A stretch of DNA of 64,000 nt from Sporodiniella umbellata (Eukaryota > Mucoromycota > Mucoromycetes > Mucorales > Rhizopodaceae). The DNA is taken from assembly GCA_025677835.1 (NCBI GenBank), contig JAIXMR010000019.1, forward strand, positions 62,001 to 126,000, in the 5' to 3' direction. A program made the translations under genes and the position numbers. Shown in pieces: positions 23,759 through 36,134 of the stretch; position 1 is the stretch's first letter, and every line of letters begins with the position of its first letter. Under the pieces are notes generated by a model, which saw only the letters and a program-made list of their open reading frames with translations, did no database searches and was not told the DNA's origin.

Positions 23759-25145
23759 ATGAGTTCAGAATTGAATGAAACTAAGCCTGAGAACAGTGTA
23801 GACAACATGGATACTGCTGGAGCTGGAAAAATAATTAAAGTTGGGGACGTAACTGTGAATACGACTGAGAGTATTTCTGAAGATAATGGGTCTGAGGAAG
23901 GGGACTCTTCAAAAGCTCCACTTGAGGACTATTTAGAAGACCATCCTCTTGACTCTGAAGTATGTTTTTCTTATGTACTTTACTTGAATCTAATGAACTT
24001 ATAAAGGAAATTGACCTTGTCCACTTGAAAGTAAGCGACTTGACTGATCTTCGTTTGGAGAGGTTCAAGCACCTAAAGGTAACCCATCAGACAAATGACA
24101 CGCAACTAAAACCGAGCAGCAACTTTGTCTTCGCCAAAATCTTATTATCGACATTGAGGGACTCAGCTCTCTTTCCAACCTCACATCACTTGACTTGTAC
24201 GACAACAAAATATCGCACATTCGAGGACTGAATGATTTAGTCACCTTAACGTAATTGTGCTCAAGTAGCTTAGTAATCGAGTGAACTGATAGGGACTTTT
24301 TTTTTAGGAGCCTGGATCTTTCTTTCAACAAGATTAAGCACGTGAAAAACATTGAAAAGCTTACAGAGTTGACTGATTTGTACTTTGTAAGCAACAAGAT
24401 TTCGAAAATTGAAAACTTGGATACCTTTCCCAAACTCAGAAACCTTGAATTAGGAGCAAACAGGATTAGGGTAAGCAGTGACTTGAAAGACTATCAGTAT
24501 ACTTATCTATGTGTAGGTGCTAGAAAACTTGGATTATCTTGGCAGCTTAACAGAACTGTGGTTGGGCAAGAACAAGATTACGAAAATAGAGGTAGAGAGA
24601 ACAAGATAGGGATTTTACAGCAAATACTCATACCGTTCAACAGAATTTAGGTTCTCTGAAAAGCCTAAAGTCCTTAAGCATACAGAGCAATAGACTTACT
24701 AAACTTGAAGGATTGGAAAGGCTGCTCAATCTTGAAGAAATCTATCTTAGTCACAATGCTATTGAGAAAATTGAAGGCCTCGAAAACAATGTAAGCCAAA
24801 AAAAAAAAAAAAAAAAAAAAAAAAGGTAAAGGCCTGATTACTAACTTTCTTTTGGTTCAACAAAAGCTTAAATTGACTACAATTGATATTGCTCATAACG
24901 CTTTGACAAAGATTGAAAATTTATCCCATTTGCCCGATTTACAAGAACTCTGGGCCAACAATAACAAATTTGGCAACGAATGCTATCAGCAGGTAGAAGA
25001 AGAGCTGGGTAAAATAAAAACATTGGAAACTGTTTATTTGGAAGGAAACCCAATGCAGCTAGAAAACAAAACAACCTATCGTAACAAGATTAAGCTTGCA
25101 TTGCCCAATATCAAACAAATTGATGCCACAACCACTATGCGATAA
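23759..25145 (+). CDS. SDS22: Protein phosphatase 1 regulatory subunit Sds22 (LRR protein)
   Basis: Nuclear regulator of PP1 catalytic subunits in mitosis. Seven exons sum to 355 residues (23759-23959, 24007-24078, 24120-24250, 24308-24470, 24517-24591, 24644-24790, 24867-25145). An acidic N-terminus (EDNGSEEGDSS, LEDYLEDHPLDSE) precedes SDS22-type leucine-rich repeats of about 22 residues: LTSLDLYDNKISHIRGL, LTSLDLSFNKIKHVKNI, LTDLYFVSNKISKIENL, LRNLELGANRIRVLENL, LTELWLGKNKITKIENL, LKSLSIQSNRLTKLEGL, LEEIYLSHNAIEKIEGL, LTTIDIAHNALTKIENL and LQELWANNNKF. The C-terminal cap LETVYLEGNPMQ...YRNKIKLALPNIKQIDA is the family's LRR cap. Introns split between repeats. Very close downstream of DBP5. 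Confidence 0.95.
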
Positions 25146-25968
25146 AAGCCATTCTATACACATAAACACACTATAACCCCCTCCCTCTTTTTTTGTTTTT
25201 TTTTTGTTTTTGTTTTTGTTTTTGTTTGTTTGTACTGAGCGGTACTAGCCTCGCCATTGATTTGAGTGAAGAAGAGCGCTGTCAAAGAAAAGATAAACAC
25301 AGTCAGCTTGTTGGCTTTCGTTTTTATTTTTATGCCTCCTCCCCCTCTTTTAAAGAAAACCAATTTGGAATCTAAAGTCTGTAGCTTACAAAGATATTGA
25401 TCCACACGTTTTTTTCTTTCTAATACTGTATAAAAACATTTATGGTAGCATTACCTTATGACACAAATATACGCTTGCTAACCGAGGGATATGTCCACAA
25501 GTAGATACTGTTTGTCTTTTGAACAGCAGACTCTAAGATTCTGAAATTAAAATAAAAACGCTATTTAAGCGATATGTGCGCAGAAAGATTTCATTCAAAA
25601 GGGTTTGTAAAAGAAAGGCGGTATAGAGACGTTGAGTTATGCATCCATAGTGGTTACCAAGGCTGTAGAGTGCGCCCTTAGGATCCGATAAATGCTCATT
25701 TAAATCTCCGTGTGTGTTCCCTTGAAGGATCTGTGGCATTGGATGGTTCCTGTGAGCGTCCGTTGACTCAATTCAACCGTTTCTGCCACTGTTTACAAAG
25801 CCAGTGATACTAAGCCTTTGAAGAGTCCTGTTATTTGCTCACATCCACTTTGGATGATAAAAAGATGAGTGGCTTATTGGCTTGATTCCCGACGCACTCA
25901 TCCAATATCTGTGTTGTAGAGCACTTCATACACCCGCTTTTATTTCCCTTTTCTATTTTTTTTTCTCC

Positions 25969-26003
<35 letters not shown>

Positions 26004-26042
26004 CCTGTCTATTTTTTTTTTTTTTTTTGTGTGTGTGTATCG
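25146..26042. other. Intergenic with poly(T) and CT-repeat upstream of the Sds3-like gene
   Basis: Between SDS22 and the next plus-strand gene. TTTTTG repeats lie at 25195-25230 and a CT repeat at 25974-26000 is followed by T18. The pyrimidine-rich stretch just before the next ATG resembles a core promoter/leader. No gene recognised. Confidence 0.5.
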
Positions 26043-27461
26043 ATGCTTGAAACCAATAAACCGTTCATGTTTGGCTCAAGTACAACGGCTCCAAAGTCCA
26101 ACACTAATTCCCCCAACCATGCAGCCAGTGAATTGCCCAGTCCAAAGAGCGTTTTGACTGGACCAGTGCATGGCTATTACTACAAACAAGAAGACAAAGA
26201 GGGCTACCAAGGCCAACCTGCAAGACTTAACTCTGCATTTAGTCATCCTGAAGAGTATGCATATAAACCCAACAGCAGCAGCAGCAGTAGCCATGGTCCG
26301 AATTATACACAACTATTACCCATGACACATCATTATTCTCCTCCGCCACCTCCCCCTATGCTAAAACAAGCCAAAGAATCTTTTATTCATTCTATTAAAA
26401 GCGATTACAGTACGTTTGACGAAACAGAAAGCTGGTTTGATGGTCCTTACGAAGGGGATTTTGGAGATAACCGAAAAGTGAAGAGGCGAAAAGAAATGAC
26501 GTTAAAAATGGAGAGGTTGAACGTAGAGTTTTTAGAGAAAAAAAATAGGTAATTGGCCAAGAGAGAGAGAGAAAGGCACTCAAGTGTGTCTGTGTAGATT
26601 ATATGACGAAAAACTACTAGCGATCAATAAAGAATTAAAAGAAGCACGTAAAGGTATGATTCGCGCTTGTAAAAAAAAAAGAAAGAACTGATCCTGTTAG
26701 ACACACACACCACGTATTTGGACGGATTAAGGGACCTAGAAAATATGAGGCAAAAAATGATCGATGATGGGCAGTTATTTAGAGAATATCAAAAGCAAAT
26801 AACCGATCATCAATTCGAATTAGAAATATACCAAGCGGAGGAAGAATATCTAGTAAGTCAAAGTGTGTGTGTGTGTGTGTGTGTGTGTTTTTTTTGGGTG
26901 TTGATACTGTTTTAGCTTGAGACACATGAAGTAAGAGAAAAGATGTTTAACGTGCTGGAAGAAAAGCGACGCAAACTAAAAGAGGATAAAGACAACTACG
27001 ATCTGGCCTACGGTGAGTGAAGAGGGATAAAGAGACGGTTCCTCATCTGTGCCTTTTCCTAGACCTGATTCTAGATACACAATCAAGATTAAATCGACGT
27101 AATTTACGTAAACGAGGAGCAGATACGATGGAAAGCAAAGCCAACAAAAAGAAGCAGATGAATGATATCCTTTTTTTTTTTTTGATTATTATATCCATAT
27201 TTAACTTACCTTCACATCTTATCCTTAACTCTTTCTCTCTTTTTTACGTCCAGCGCTTGTATTCAAGTTGAAAGAAAACGATTTGAATTCAGACATGCAA
27301 CAGATAAGAAACGTAAGCAAAACGTTCCCTTCTCGTTTTGTGATTGCTAACAGCCCTGTGGCATTCCTTCCCTGATCTAGGCCATACAATCACCCACCCC
27401 GTCTTCACCCAAGAGACATTCAGCCCTTCATAATAAAAAAAAATCGAATGATACGCTTTAA
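26043..27461 (+). CDS. Sds3-like (BRMS1 family) subunit of the Rpd3/Sin3 histone deacetylase complex
   Basis: Scaffolding subunit of the Sin3-HDAC corepressor. Seven exons (26043-26548, 26598-26653, 26701-26852, 26916-27012, 27063-27164, 27248-27312, 27381-27461) sum to 352 residues. The first ~120 residues are Ser/Pro-rich and disordered. Next come KRRKEMTLKMERLNVEFLEKK and LYDEKLLAINKELKEARK, the TYLDGLRDLENMRQKMIDDG segment and a long charged coiled coil (LETHEVREKMFNVLEEKRRKLKED), as in the Sds3-like domain. RRNLRKRG and PALVFKLKENDLNSDMQQIRN are the family's C-terminal blocks. Joining those two blocks with family-like spacing needs an AT-AC intron at 27165-27247 (separate entry). A GT-AG alternative would delete 19-21 residues. 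Intron 3 carries a TG microsatellite right after the donor. Confidence 0.82.
27165..27247 (+). other. Probable U12-type (minor spliceosome) AT-AC intron
   Basis: The 5' end reads ATATCCTTT, identical to the U12 AT-class donor consensus. The branch region at 27221-27230 reads ATCCTTAACT, one base from the U12 consensus, and lies about 20 bases before the 3' AC. Removing 27165-27247 joins ...KKKQMN to GPALVFKLKE in frame. An AG six bases further (27253) would also keep frame. The only GT-AG alternative, from 27108 to 27253, removes 19-21 conserved-looking basic residues and has a weak GTAAAC donor. Confidence 0.75.
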
Positions 27462-27674
27462 TCAAAGCATTCCATACCTACTTTTGGCGTGATTTGAAAA
27501 AAAAAAAAAAAAAAAAAAAAAAAATGAAAGGTAGCTTTTATTAAGACCCAAGGTGGATAATGATTGTACCGGCCCACAAAAGCTTGAGGGACCCCCCCCC
27601 TTTTATTTTTTATTTTTTTTATTTTCTGTTTTTTTTTTCTTTTTATTTATCTATCTATTTAAAAAAAAAAAGAA

Positions 27675-28133
27675 ATGTCTTCTTCACTCTATTGGAAAGC
27701 TGGAGCCGTACTTGGTAAGTGATGAGGGGATGACAAGGGGTGAGTTAAACAAGGTGTACGTTAGGTTTGACTGGCATCGGTCTTGGAGCTTATGGTGCTC
27801 ATGGATTGGCCAAGGTGGTGGATAACAATGCCAACAAAGTGAAGGTAAATCAGAGAAAGAGAAGGATTAGATAACCAACCGCATCAGAATTGGAGTACGG
27901 CAACGCATTATCAGATGATTCAAGCCGTCACGCTGTTGGCGTTGTCTTCGGTACCTGGCAGTGTTCGTCGCATTCACCCTGCAGCCCAACCTTTGATTTT
28001 GGGAGGCACGTTGATGTTTAGTGGATCGATCTATCTCTTGACACTCAAGACTGACACTTTCCGTTGGTTGGGCCCAGTGACGCCTTTAGGTGGATTGGCC
28101 ATGATGGCTGGATGGGCTACTTTACTACTTTAA
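27675..28133 (+). CDS. DUF423 / TMEM256 family small membrane protein
   Basis: Three short exons: MSSSLYWKAGAVLG, then LTGIGLGAYGAHGLAKVVDNNANKVK, then NWSTATHYQMIQAVTLLALSSVP...LLL. GAYGAHGL, the W..A..YQMIQA block, the central GGTLMFSGSIYLLTL helix and the end WLGPVTPLGGLAMMAGWATLLL define the DUF423 family: about 110-120 residues, four membrane helices, function unknown. Introns begin GTAAGT (after 27714) and GTAAAT (after 27844). It converges on PAB1, whose stop lies only 64 bases away. Confidence 0.9.
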
Positions 28134-28158
28134 AAAAAAAAAAGACATCCGTTTATTA

Positions 28159-28189
<31 letters not shown>

Positions 28190-28197
28190 GGTTTGGT
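28134..28197. other. Convergent 3' ends with poly(T) tract
   Basis: Only 64 bases separate the stops of the DUF423 gene (+) and PAB1 (-). An A-run directly follows the DUF423 stop, and a T-run of about 30 (28161-28190) lies just past the PAB1 stop, appearing as poly(A) in the PAB1 transcript. The two 3' UTRs must overlap or be extremely short. Confidence 0.75.
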
Positions 28198-30235
<2,038 letters not shown>

Positions 30236-30424
30236 AGAAAATTTCAAACGTTAAAAAAAGTACGAGTGGAGAAAGAGAAAGAACAAAACAAAGCAATTTT
30301 TTTTTTTTTTTTTTGAGAGTCAAATTCACTCCACTTGAAAAAATTTTACAAAGTTTTCCAAAAAGAGGTTCTTTTTTTTTTTTTTTGGGAATTTTTTTAA
30401 TAGAGGATCCACTGTCATAGTGGC

Positions 30425-30862
30425 TTAAAATTTTGTCGGAGGGGAGGGATGGGGATGAATGACCGGACTGGCATTGGTGGTGTCGGTAGTGTTTGTGTTG
30501 GGACTGTTTCCGTTGGCGGTGGCAGCAGCGACGGCAGCATTCCGCATCTGGAGGTGTGAAAAGTACCTTTGGATCTGAAGTTGTTGGTTAGGCGGGAGTT
30601 GGGATATAGGATAACCCATCTGTGCCAGTTGCGCAGCAAACATCAATGGGTTGGCTTGGGCCGCTTGCAGTTGCGCGGCCACGGCTGCCTGTTGTTGTTG
30701 ATTCGGGAGCGTTTGTTGAGGTGAGGATTGGGGTGTATTGGACTGGAGAAGAGGTCGTGGTTGGGTAGGGCTTTGGGTGACGACGGGCGAAGAGAGATGG
30801 GGGGTTGTGTTTTCGACTAAAGTAGGTATTAGAGGGTTGGGTGGCTCATGAGCGAATTTACC

Positions 30863-30894
<32 letters not shown>

Positions 30895-31080
30895 GGCGTT
30901 GCCGAGCGATGATTTGAGCTTGCTGTTGTAACTGTTGTTGAAGTAACTGCTGTTGGAGTTGTTGTATTTGTTGTTGTGCTTGAGCGGTTTGTAGGTTGGT
31001 GGGTAATCGAGGTGCTTGAGGGACATTATTATTCGTTGTATTCACAGGTCGTACTTGTTGCGCCAGCTGTTGTTGTTGTA

Positions 31081-31130
<50 letters not shown>

Positions 31131-33789
31131 GCTGCTGCCATGAGCACCATTTGTTGTTGTCTCAACAGCTGAAGCTGCGTAGCAGGTGGGTATCGGTTGA
31201 GTTGTAGGTTGGTAGCCACATGCGTGGGTGCGGCCACAGGGAGAGGAGGCGGTCGTACGGTCTGTTGTGCCGGTGTGGTAGCAGCAGCAGCAGCAGCAGC
31301 AGCAGCCGCGGCGGTGGCAGTGGCTCGCGCTGGGTTGGCTACAGCAGGCGAGCCGTTGGCGAGGGTAGGGCGTGCTTGCGTGGCAGTAGCTGCTGCTGCT
31401 GCTGCTGCCGCTGCCGCTGCCGCGGCGGCAGCAGTGGAGGAGTTAGTGGAGGAGTTGGTGGTGGTGGAGGTAGGCCGTGGGATACCCTAGGAGTAAAGAG
31501 ATGAGTGGTATGGATGGATAGGGAAAAGACTTACGTTAGGGGTTTGAGAACCGAGCGAGATAGCGGCAGAAAGCTGTCTCTGTTCCAACACGGCCTGAGC
31601 CATCTGCCTTTCTCTTTGGGTTTTATGTAGACTCATTTCCATAGCCGAAGGCAGGCGTTGGCCGGTACTGCTGAGACCGTGGGTTTCGATGGTAGAGCGA
31701 GGGGGTGGGGCGGGGGTAGCGGTGGTTTTGACGAGCTCTTCGCGTTTTCTTTGGGTTTTCTTGATGGCCTCAAACAGGTTGTACTGTCTTTGACGCTTTT
31801 GAGGTGAATCGAAACGGGTGATGGTGGGTGGTGGTGCTTTTCTGGGCAGGAGTTCTTTCTTGATCTTGGACGCGTAGACATGATTGACTTGGCCAGTGAC
31901 AGAGGTCAGGGCTTGACGTCGCCAGCGTTCATGGCAATCAAACGACGTCTTCTTTTCACCCGTGATGGGCAAGCGCATGGAATTGAACGCGTCCGCCACA
32001 AGATCCCAGTTGAAGGCATACTGAAGAAGACAGGAGATCAGACAGACATCGTCCTCTTCCGACCACTGCGGTGAAGCAAGATACTCGCGGTTGAAAGGCG
32101 GATCCGGCTGGGAGGGGAACACGCCGGTGAGGTCCTTGGATTTCTTTTGTGCAAACAGGGGGGAAATCAAAGGGGTGGGGTCGTAACGTTCAAAACGAGG
32201 TAGCCACTCGGCTTGGACTGGATCCTCTTCTGGAAACCAGACAGGCTCCCCGTTCGCTTTCTGTTTGCGGATGTAACGTGGACGCGTCTTGAGGCGGATA
32301 GGCTGCGTCATGACGCGGGCGATGGGCGTGACGCGGTTGTATTCAAGCGGGTTAAAATAGACGTCGTGGTGTTCCGGGTGGGGTGGGGCGTAGAGCAAGA
32401 GGTCTGGGAAGAGCGTTTCGGGCGTGAGGGGAAGCGTGAGCTGATAAGGGTCGGTGAGGAGATGTTGAAGGGGCTGTGAATGGACCGCATTTATCCTATC
32501 GTGTTGGATCGTCGTCTCTCTAGACGGTATTAAGGCTGGCATGAGCTCAGGTTCGATGGCGTGGGTGGTAGTTTCGGGTATATCTATGGCCATCGCTGTA
32601 GGCTCAACAGGTGCTGGAATCCAAGTCTGCCCCTAGACGGTTAGAGTGGCCGGCATCTTTAGCAGTCTAGGGTTCTTACCTTTACACACACACTGGATTT
32701 ATCCTCGGCCTGATGCCAATCCATCACCGCTCGGGAGAGCATAAACGCCATGGCCAGCTTCCATTTCCGCTCCTCTTTAAAATCCGTTCTCATCCACCTC
32801 ATTTCGTCCAGGACGGAATCCCAGTGAGTTTTGAGGCGTGGGTTTGCCTTGTGTTTCTTTAGTTGTCTTAGACTCCACTGACCCTTTCGTTTGAGTGTTT
32901 CGATACGCTGGATCGTCTTTACCGCCTTGAGTTCGTCACGGGCCAGGATCCAATCGTGTGTGGTGAGTGTTTTCCGTGCGGTTTGGAGTTGTTTGTAGAG
33001 GGGGAAATGCGTTGCTTTGAGCTGCCAGGTGTACAGATCGAGACGGTCGGCATTCGCACGAGGACTCTGTCCTTCTGAGAGTTGGATGCCGTTATAGACC
33101 AAGGCGGATACTGTTTTAGGGTGGATCCAGTGCGGTGTGTCGACGGCAGATTGGCTGGCTCCCTCTTTGGCCGGTGTGTCTTTCTGCTATATAAAAAAAA
33201 AAGAAAAAAAGGGTAAGAAAAAAAAAAAAAGGCAAGCCAGATACAAACGTACATTCAAACCAGCGAGTATTTCATCCACGCTCTTTGGCCGCACGGCACC
33301 GCTGACACCCCGCGTGATCATTCTTTCAGGTGGAGAGACTGAACGACGTGGTGAACCGGCTAGGTCAGAAGCTGACTCTTTCAAACTACTGTGAAGGGTG
33401 AGCAGGCGTAAAGACGGATGTGGACGCACACTTGCCTCAGTTTGAATTTTTCAAGATAAGCAGCCCATTTGTCTTGATCCATCAAAGTGACGTCCCCTCC
33501 TTTCAGAAACGACATGAAGCCTTCTGTCTCATCAGCTGGATCGGTCATCGTAAAGAGCTCCTTGAGCAACATTTCTCGATGGACGATAATCGTTCTAAAG
33601 AAGGTGTTATTCAGTAGGCGATCGGCTATTTTTTTTTTTTTTTTACTTTATTTTCTTCTTTCTTTCCTCTTCAGCATTGTTTCGAAGTTTTTGTATGTTT
33701 TTCTACCATCAACCCTTAGTTTCCAACGCGTTTTGTATCTGGCCTACCTCTTGTGCCTCCAACGTATCCATAGAAACAGAGTGCGACAT
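30425..33789 (-). CDS. EAF1: Eaf1/Vid21-like NuA4 scaffold (HSA + SANT, poly-Q/poly-A)
   Basis: Platform subunit of the NuA4 histone acetyltransferase, related to the N-terminal half of EP400. The N-terminus is multi-exonic; the best path starts MSHSVSMDTLEAQE (33789) and continues ...DRLLNNTFF...MLLKELFTMTDPADETEGF, though the first donor is weak. The HSA helix, around 32700-32860, reads THWDSVLDEMRWMRTDFKEERKWK. Next comes a region with PRYIRKQKANGEPVWFPEEDP, then the SANT/Myb domain WSEEDDVCLISCLLQYAFNWDLVADAFN...FDCHERW. The C-terminal ~450 residues hold two poly-Ala runs, two long poly-Gln runs and Pro/Thr-rich sequence ending SPPTKF. A 45-nt stop-free intron candidate lies at 30817-30861. 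Domain order fits Eaf1/Vid21; the helicase of EP400/Swr1 is absent, as expected. Confidence 0.85.
30817..30861 (-). other. 45-nt stop-free intron candidate in EAF1
   Basis: Starts GTAAAT and ends ACTTTAG with a CTAAT branch-like motif just after a poly-Gln run. It is a multiple of three with no stop, so the frame is open with or without splicing. Same size and property as the PAB1 example. Confidence 0.6.
30862..31130 (-). repeat. Two CAA/CAG (poly-Gln) tracts in EAF1
   Basis: TTG/CTG-rich on the plus strand at about 30862-30897 and 31069-31131. They encode runs of roughly 11 and 17 glutamines within a Gln-rich segment. Poly-Ala runs encoded by GCA/GCT/GCC repeats lie at about 31279-31320 and 31388-31432. 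Confidence 0.9.
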
Positions 33790-34009
33790 GATAGACAAAT
33801 AGAGCGGATATACAGATGTGTGGCTGAACGTGCTTTGCGAAAGGAGTGATGCTAGAAAGAGAAAAATCAATAGACCGTATCACCCATGAGAATAGGTAAA
33901 GTGAAGAAAGAGCACAGTTCTTATTACAAGCCACGACCCAACTTTTTTTTTTTTTTTTTTTTTTGGCTGCCATTTATTGTATTCCACAATAGGAAATTTA
34001 AAAGTGTGC

Positions 34010-34045
<36 letters not shown>

Positions 34046-34675
34046 AAAAAAAAAATCCATGAGAAATTTTTTGTAAGCGTCAAGCCAATATTTTTTTTTT
34101 TTTTTTTTTTTGGTTCATCTTGAGATGAGCAAAAGAGATGAAGGGTTTTTTTTTTTTTTTTTTTTTTTTTAATTTTTTTTTTAATTTTTTTGTGGCTGTT
34201 TTTCTGTGATAAAAAGAAAGTAGTGTATTTTGATAAACACTTACTATGAAAGGTGTTGAAGAAAAAGAGAGAAGCTGCGGCTTTTTTTTCTTTTTTTTTT
34301 TTTTTTTTTCAAGTTGTCCTTGACTATTTTTTTATTTTTATTTTGATTGCAAACACTTTTTTTTTTTAAACTGGGGTGAAAAAAACACAAGCTCAATTCA
34401 TACGCATCCCCAAGAAGGGTGCCGTGATGACGTACGTAGGTGACGTGTTTTGTTCAATCGCCGCTTGAATCGTAGTGTGATTGGGTTCAAGCTAGAAAAC
34501 GAGGGTATGGAAAAAGGTAGGATTGACGTCATGGAGACAAGGTTGAAGAAGCGATGTGAAGGGTTGTTATTTTGGGGAGAAACGATTTGTTTATTATTAT
34601 TATGCAAACGAATGAAAGGGCGATAGTTTTTCAGAGATGAAAATAAAGAGAGATGGTTTTGGGGAGGGTTTTTTT
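33790..34675. other. Intergenic dense in long poly(T)/poly(A) tracts
   Basis: Between EAF1 and the HAD phosphatase gene, both minus strand. At least five T- or A-runs of 20 or more are packed between about 33940 and 34310. A short open segment on the minus strand after a TTTTCTAG acceptor-like site (about 34390-34493) could be an exon, but no partner exon was found. Confidence 0.6.
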
Positions 34676-35776
34676 TTAGAGGAAAGAAGCGCGTCTGCTG
34701 GCTTCTTCGAGGTCTTCATCTGTCAACTTGTTCTTATCGTCATCGTTAGGGATTTCGTAAACACCCCCGAGGATGACATAAGGACGGTAAGCAAAGAGTT
34801 GAAGGTCGGTCATTTCAGTGACACCGGAAAGAACGAGAACAGGATCGATTTCAGAACTGATGCCAGCCACGATATCTGTGTCCATACGATCACCGATAAT
34901 GCAGGTTTCCAAACGGCTCAAGCCAAGTACACGTTGGGCATAACGCATAATCAAAGCCGAGGGCTTGCCACAGAAGAAGGCCTTGGTCTTGGTCACCAAC
35001 TCTACACAGGCAGTCAGAGAACCGGTGGCGGGAATCTTTTTGCCTTGGGAATCCAAGTTTTCGGTATCGAGGTTGGTGGCAATCAGTTTAGCGCCGTTTT
35101 GAACCAACTGCACAGCCTTGGTCAACTTTTCAAAGTTATAGGTGTTGGATTCACCCAACACAACATAATCAGGGTTATGATCGTTCATAAAGAAACCCTT
35201 GTCGTAGAGGGCATAGGCAAGACCGGGTTCACCAATGATGTACACAGTGCCACCCTCAGGCATTTGGGAAGCAAGAAAGTAGGCGGTGGCCTGACCCGAA
35301 GTAAAAAAGTGTTCTTCACCCACATCAATACCGAGACGGCCCAACTTTTGTTGTAATTCGCGAGGGGTAGGCGCAGAGTTGTTGGTCAAGAAAAGGAACT
35401 TTTTGTTGTTCTTTTGCAAGAAGGCCACCAGTTCTTTTGCACCAGGCAACAGTTTGTTTCCCTAATCAGAGGTCAGCTTGCCTCTTTAGAAGCCAATGCA
35501 ACTACTTACGTGGTAAATCACACCATCCATATCAATCACATAACCCTTCTTTTCACGAATGGCATCCAAACGTTCCGTATGGACAACAGGATCACGTAAC
35601 AAGGCCCAATCTCTGGGAGAAACGCCATCACTGCCACTTTGGGTGGTAGGGTGGTGTTGGGAATCTTGATGGGCTAACTGGGCAGCAAAGCTAGCAGCCA
35701 GGTCACGGTTTTGGTTAGGACTGGTGACTTCAGTCACAGGTGTAGTAGCTGTATTGACAGTAGGCGTGGTAGACAT
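34676..35776 (-). CDS. NagD-like HAD-IIA phosphatase
   Basis: Haloacid-dehalogenase phosphatase, likely acting on small phosphorylated metabolites or nucleotides. Two exons (35510-35776 and 34676-35461) give 350 residues. A disordered ~60-residue Thr/Ser/Gln N-terminus precedes VIDMDGVIYHG: motif I with Asp82 (nucleophile) and Asp84. FLTNNSAPTPRELQQKL is motif II, GKPSALIM supplies the motif III lysine and CIIGDRMDTDIVAG is motif IV. The C2-type cap contains VYIIGEPGLAYALYDKGF and GAKLIATNLDT. FFTSGQATAYFL and the PDYVVLGES / VLSGVT segments resemble bacterial NagD more than yeast Pho13. Substrate not determinable. A TATA-like CTATATAAAG lies 55-64 bases upstream of the ATG. Confidence 0.9.
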
Positions 35777-35830
35777 TGTTAAGATAAATAATTAAAAATA
35801 ATGGAAAAGGGCTTATCCTTTCAGCACCGG

Positions 35831-35840
35831 CTTTATATAG
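35831..35840 (-). promoter_or_regulatory. TATA-like box of the HAD phosphatase gene
   Basis: CTATATAAAG on the minus strand, 55-64 bases upstream of the start codon. Position and sequence fit a core promoter. Confidence 0.5.
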
Positions 35841-36134
35841 CCCAAAAAAATAATAATAATAATAATAATAATAGTAAATAAAAAATTTTTTTTTTCCAAG
35901 GGGTTTACTATTTACGGTTTAAACCTTAACCCAAAGCTGTCTGTTATCATGATTTGAAATCAAAAAGGTACGTCATTTATCTTTATTGTTGATTTGAACG
36001 TCAAAAGTCATGGAGATGCCTAGGCCTACAGGTTGAGTTTCAATCCACACCACAAACCCCCCCCCCTTTTCAGTGATGTCTTTATTTTGGATAGCAAAAA
36101 AATTACGTAATGGAGAGCGTAGTACAAGCTAGTG

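Noticed and set aside
31197..31504. Poly-Ala/poly-Ser/Cys plus-strand frames
   Set aside because: Complement of the EAF1 poly-Ala and poly-Gln codon repeats.
34390..34493. Possible last exon (LEPNHTTIQAAIEQNTSPTY...) on the minus strand
   Set aside because: A good acceptor precedes it but no upstream exon or donor was found; left unannotated.
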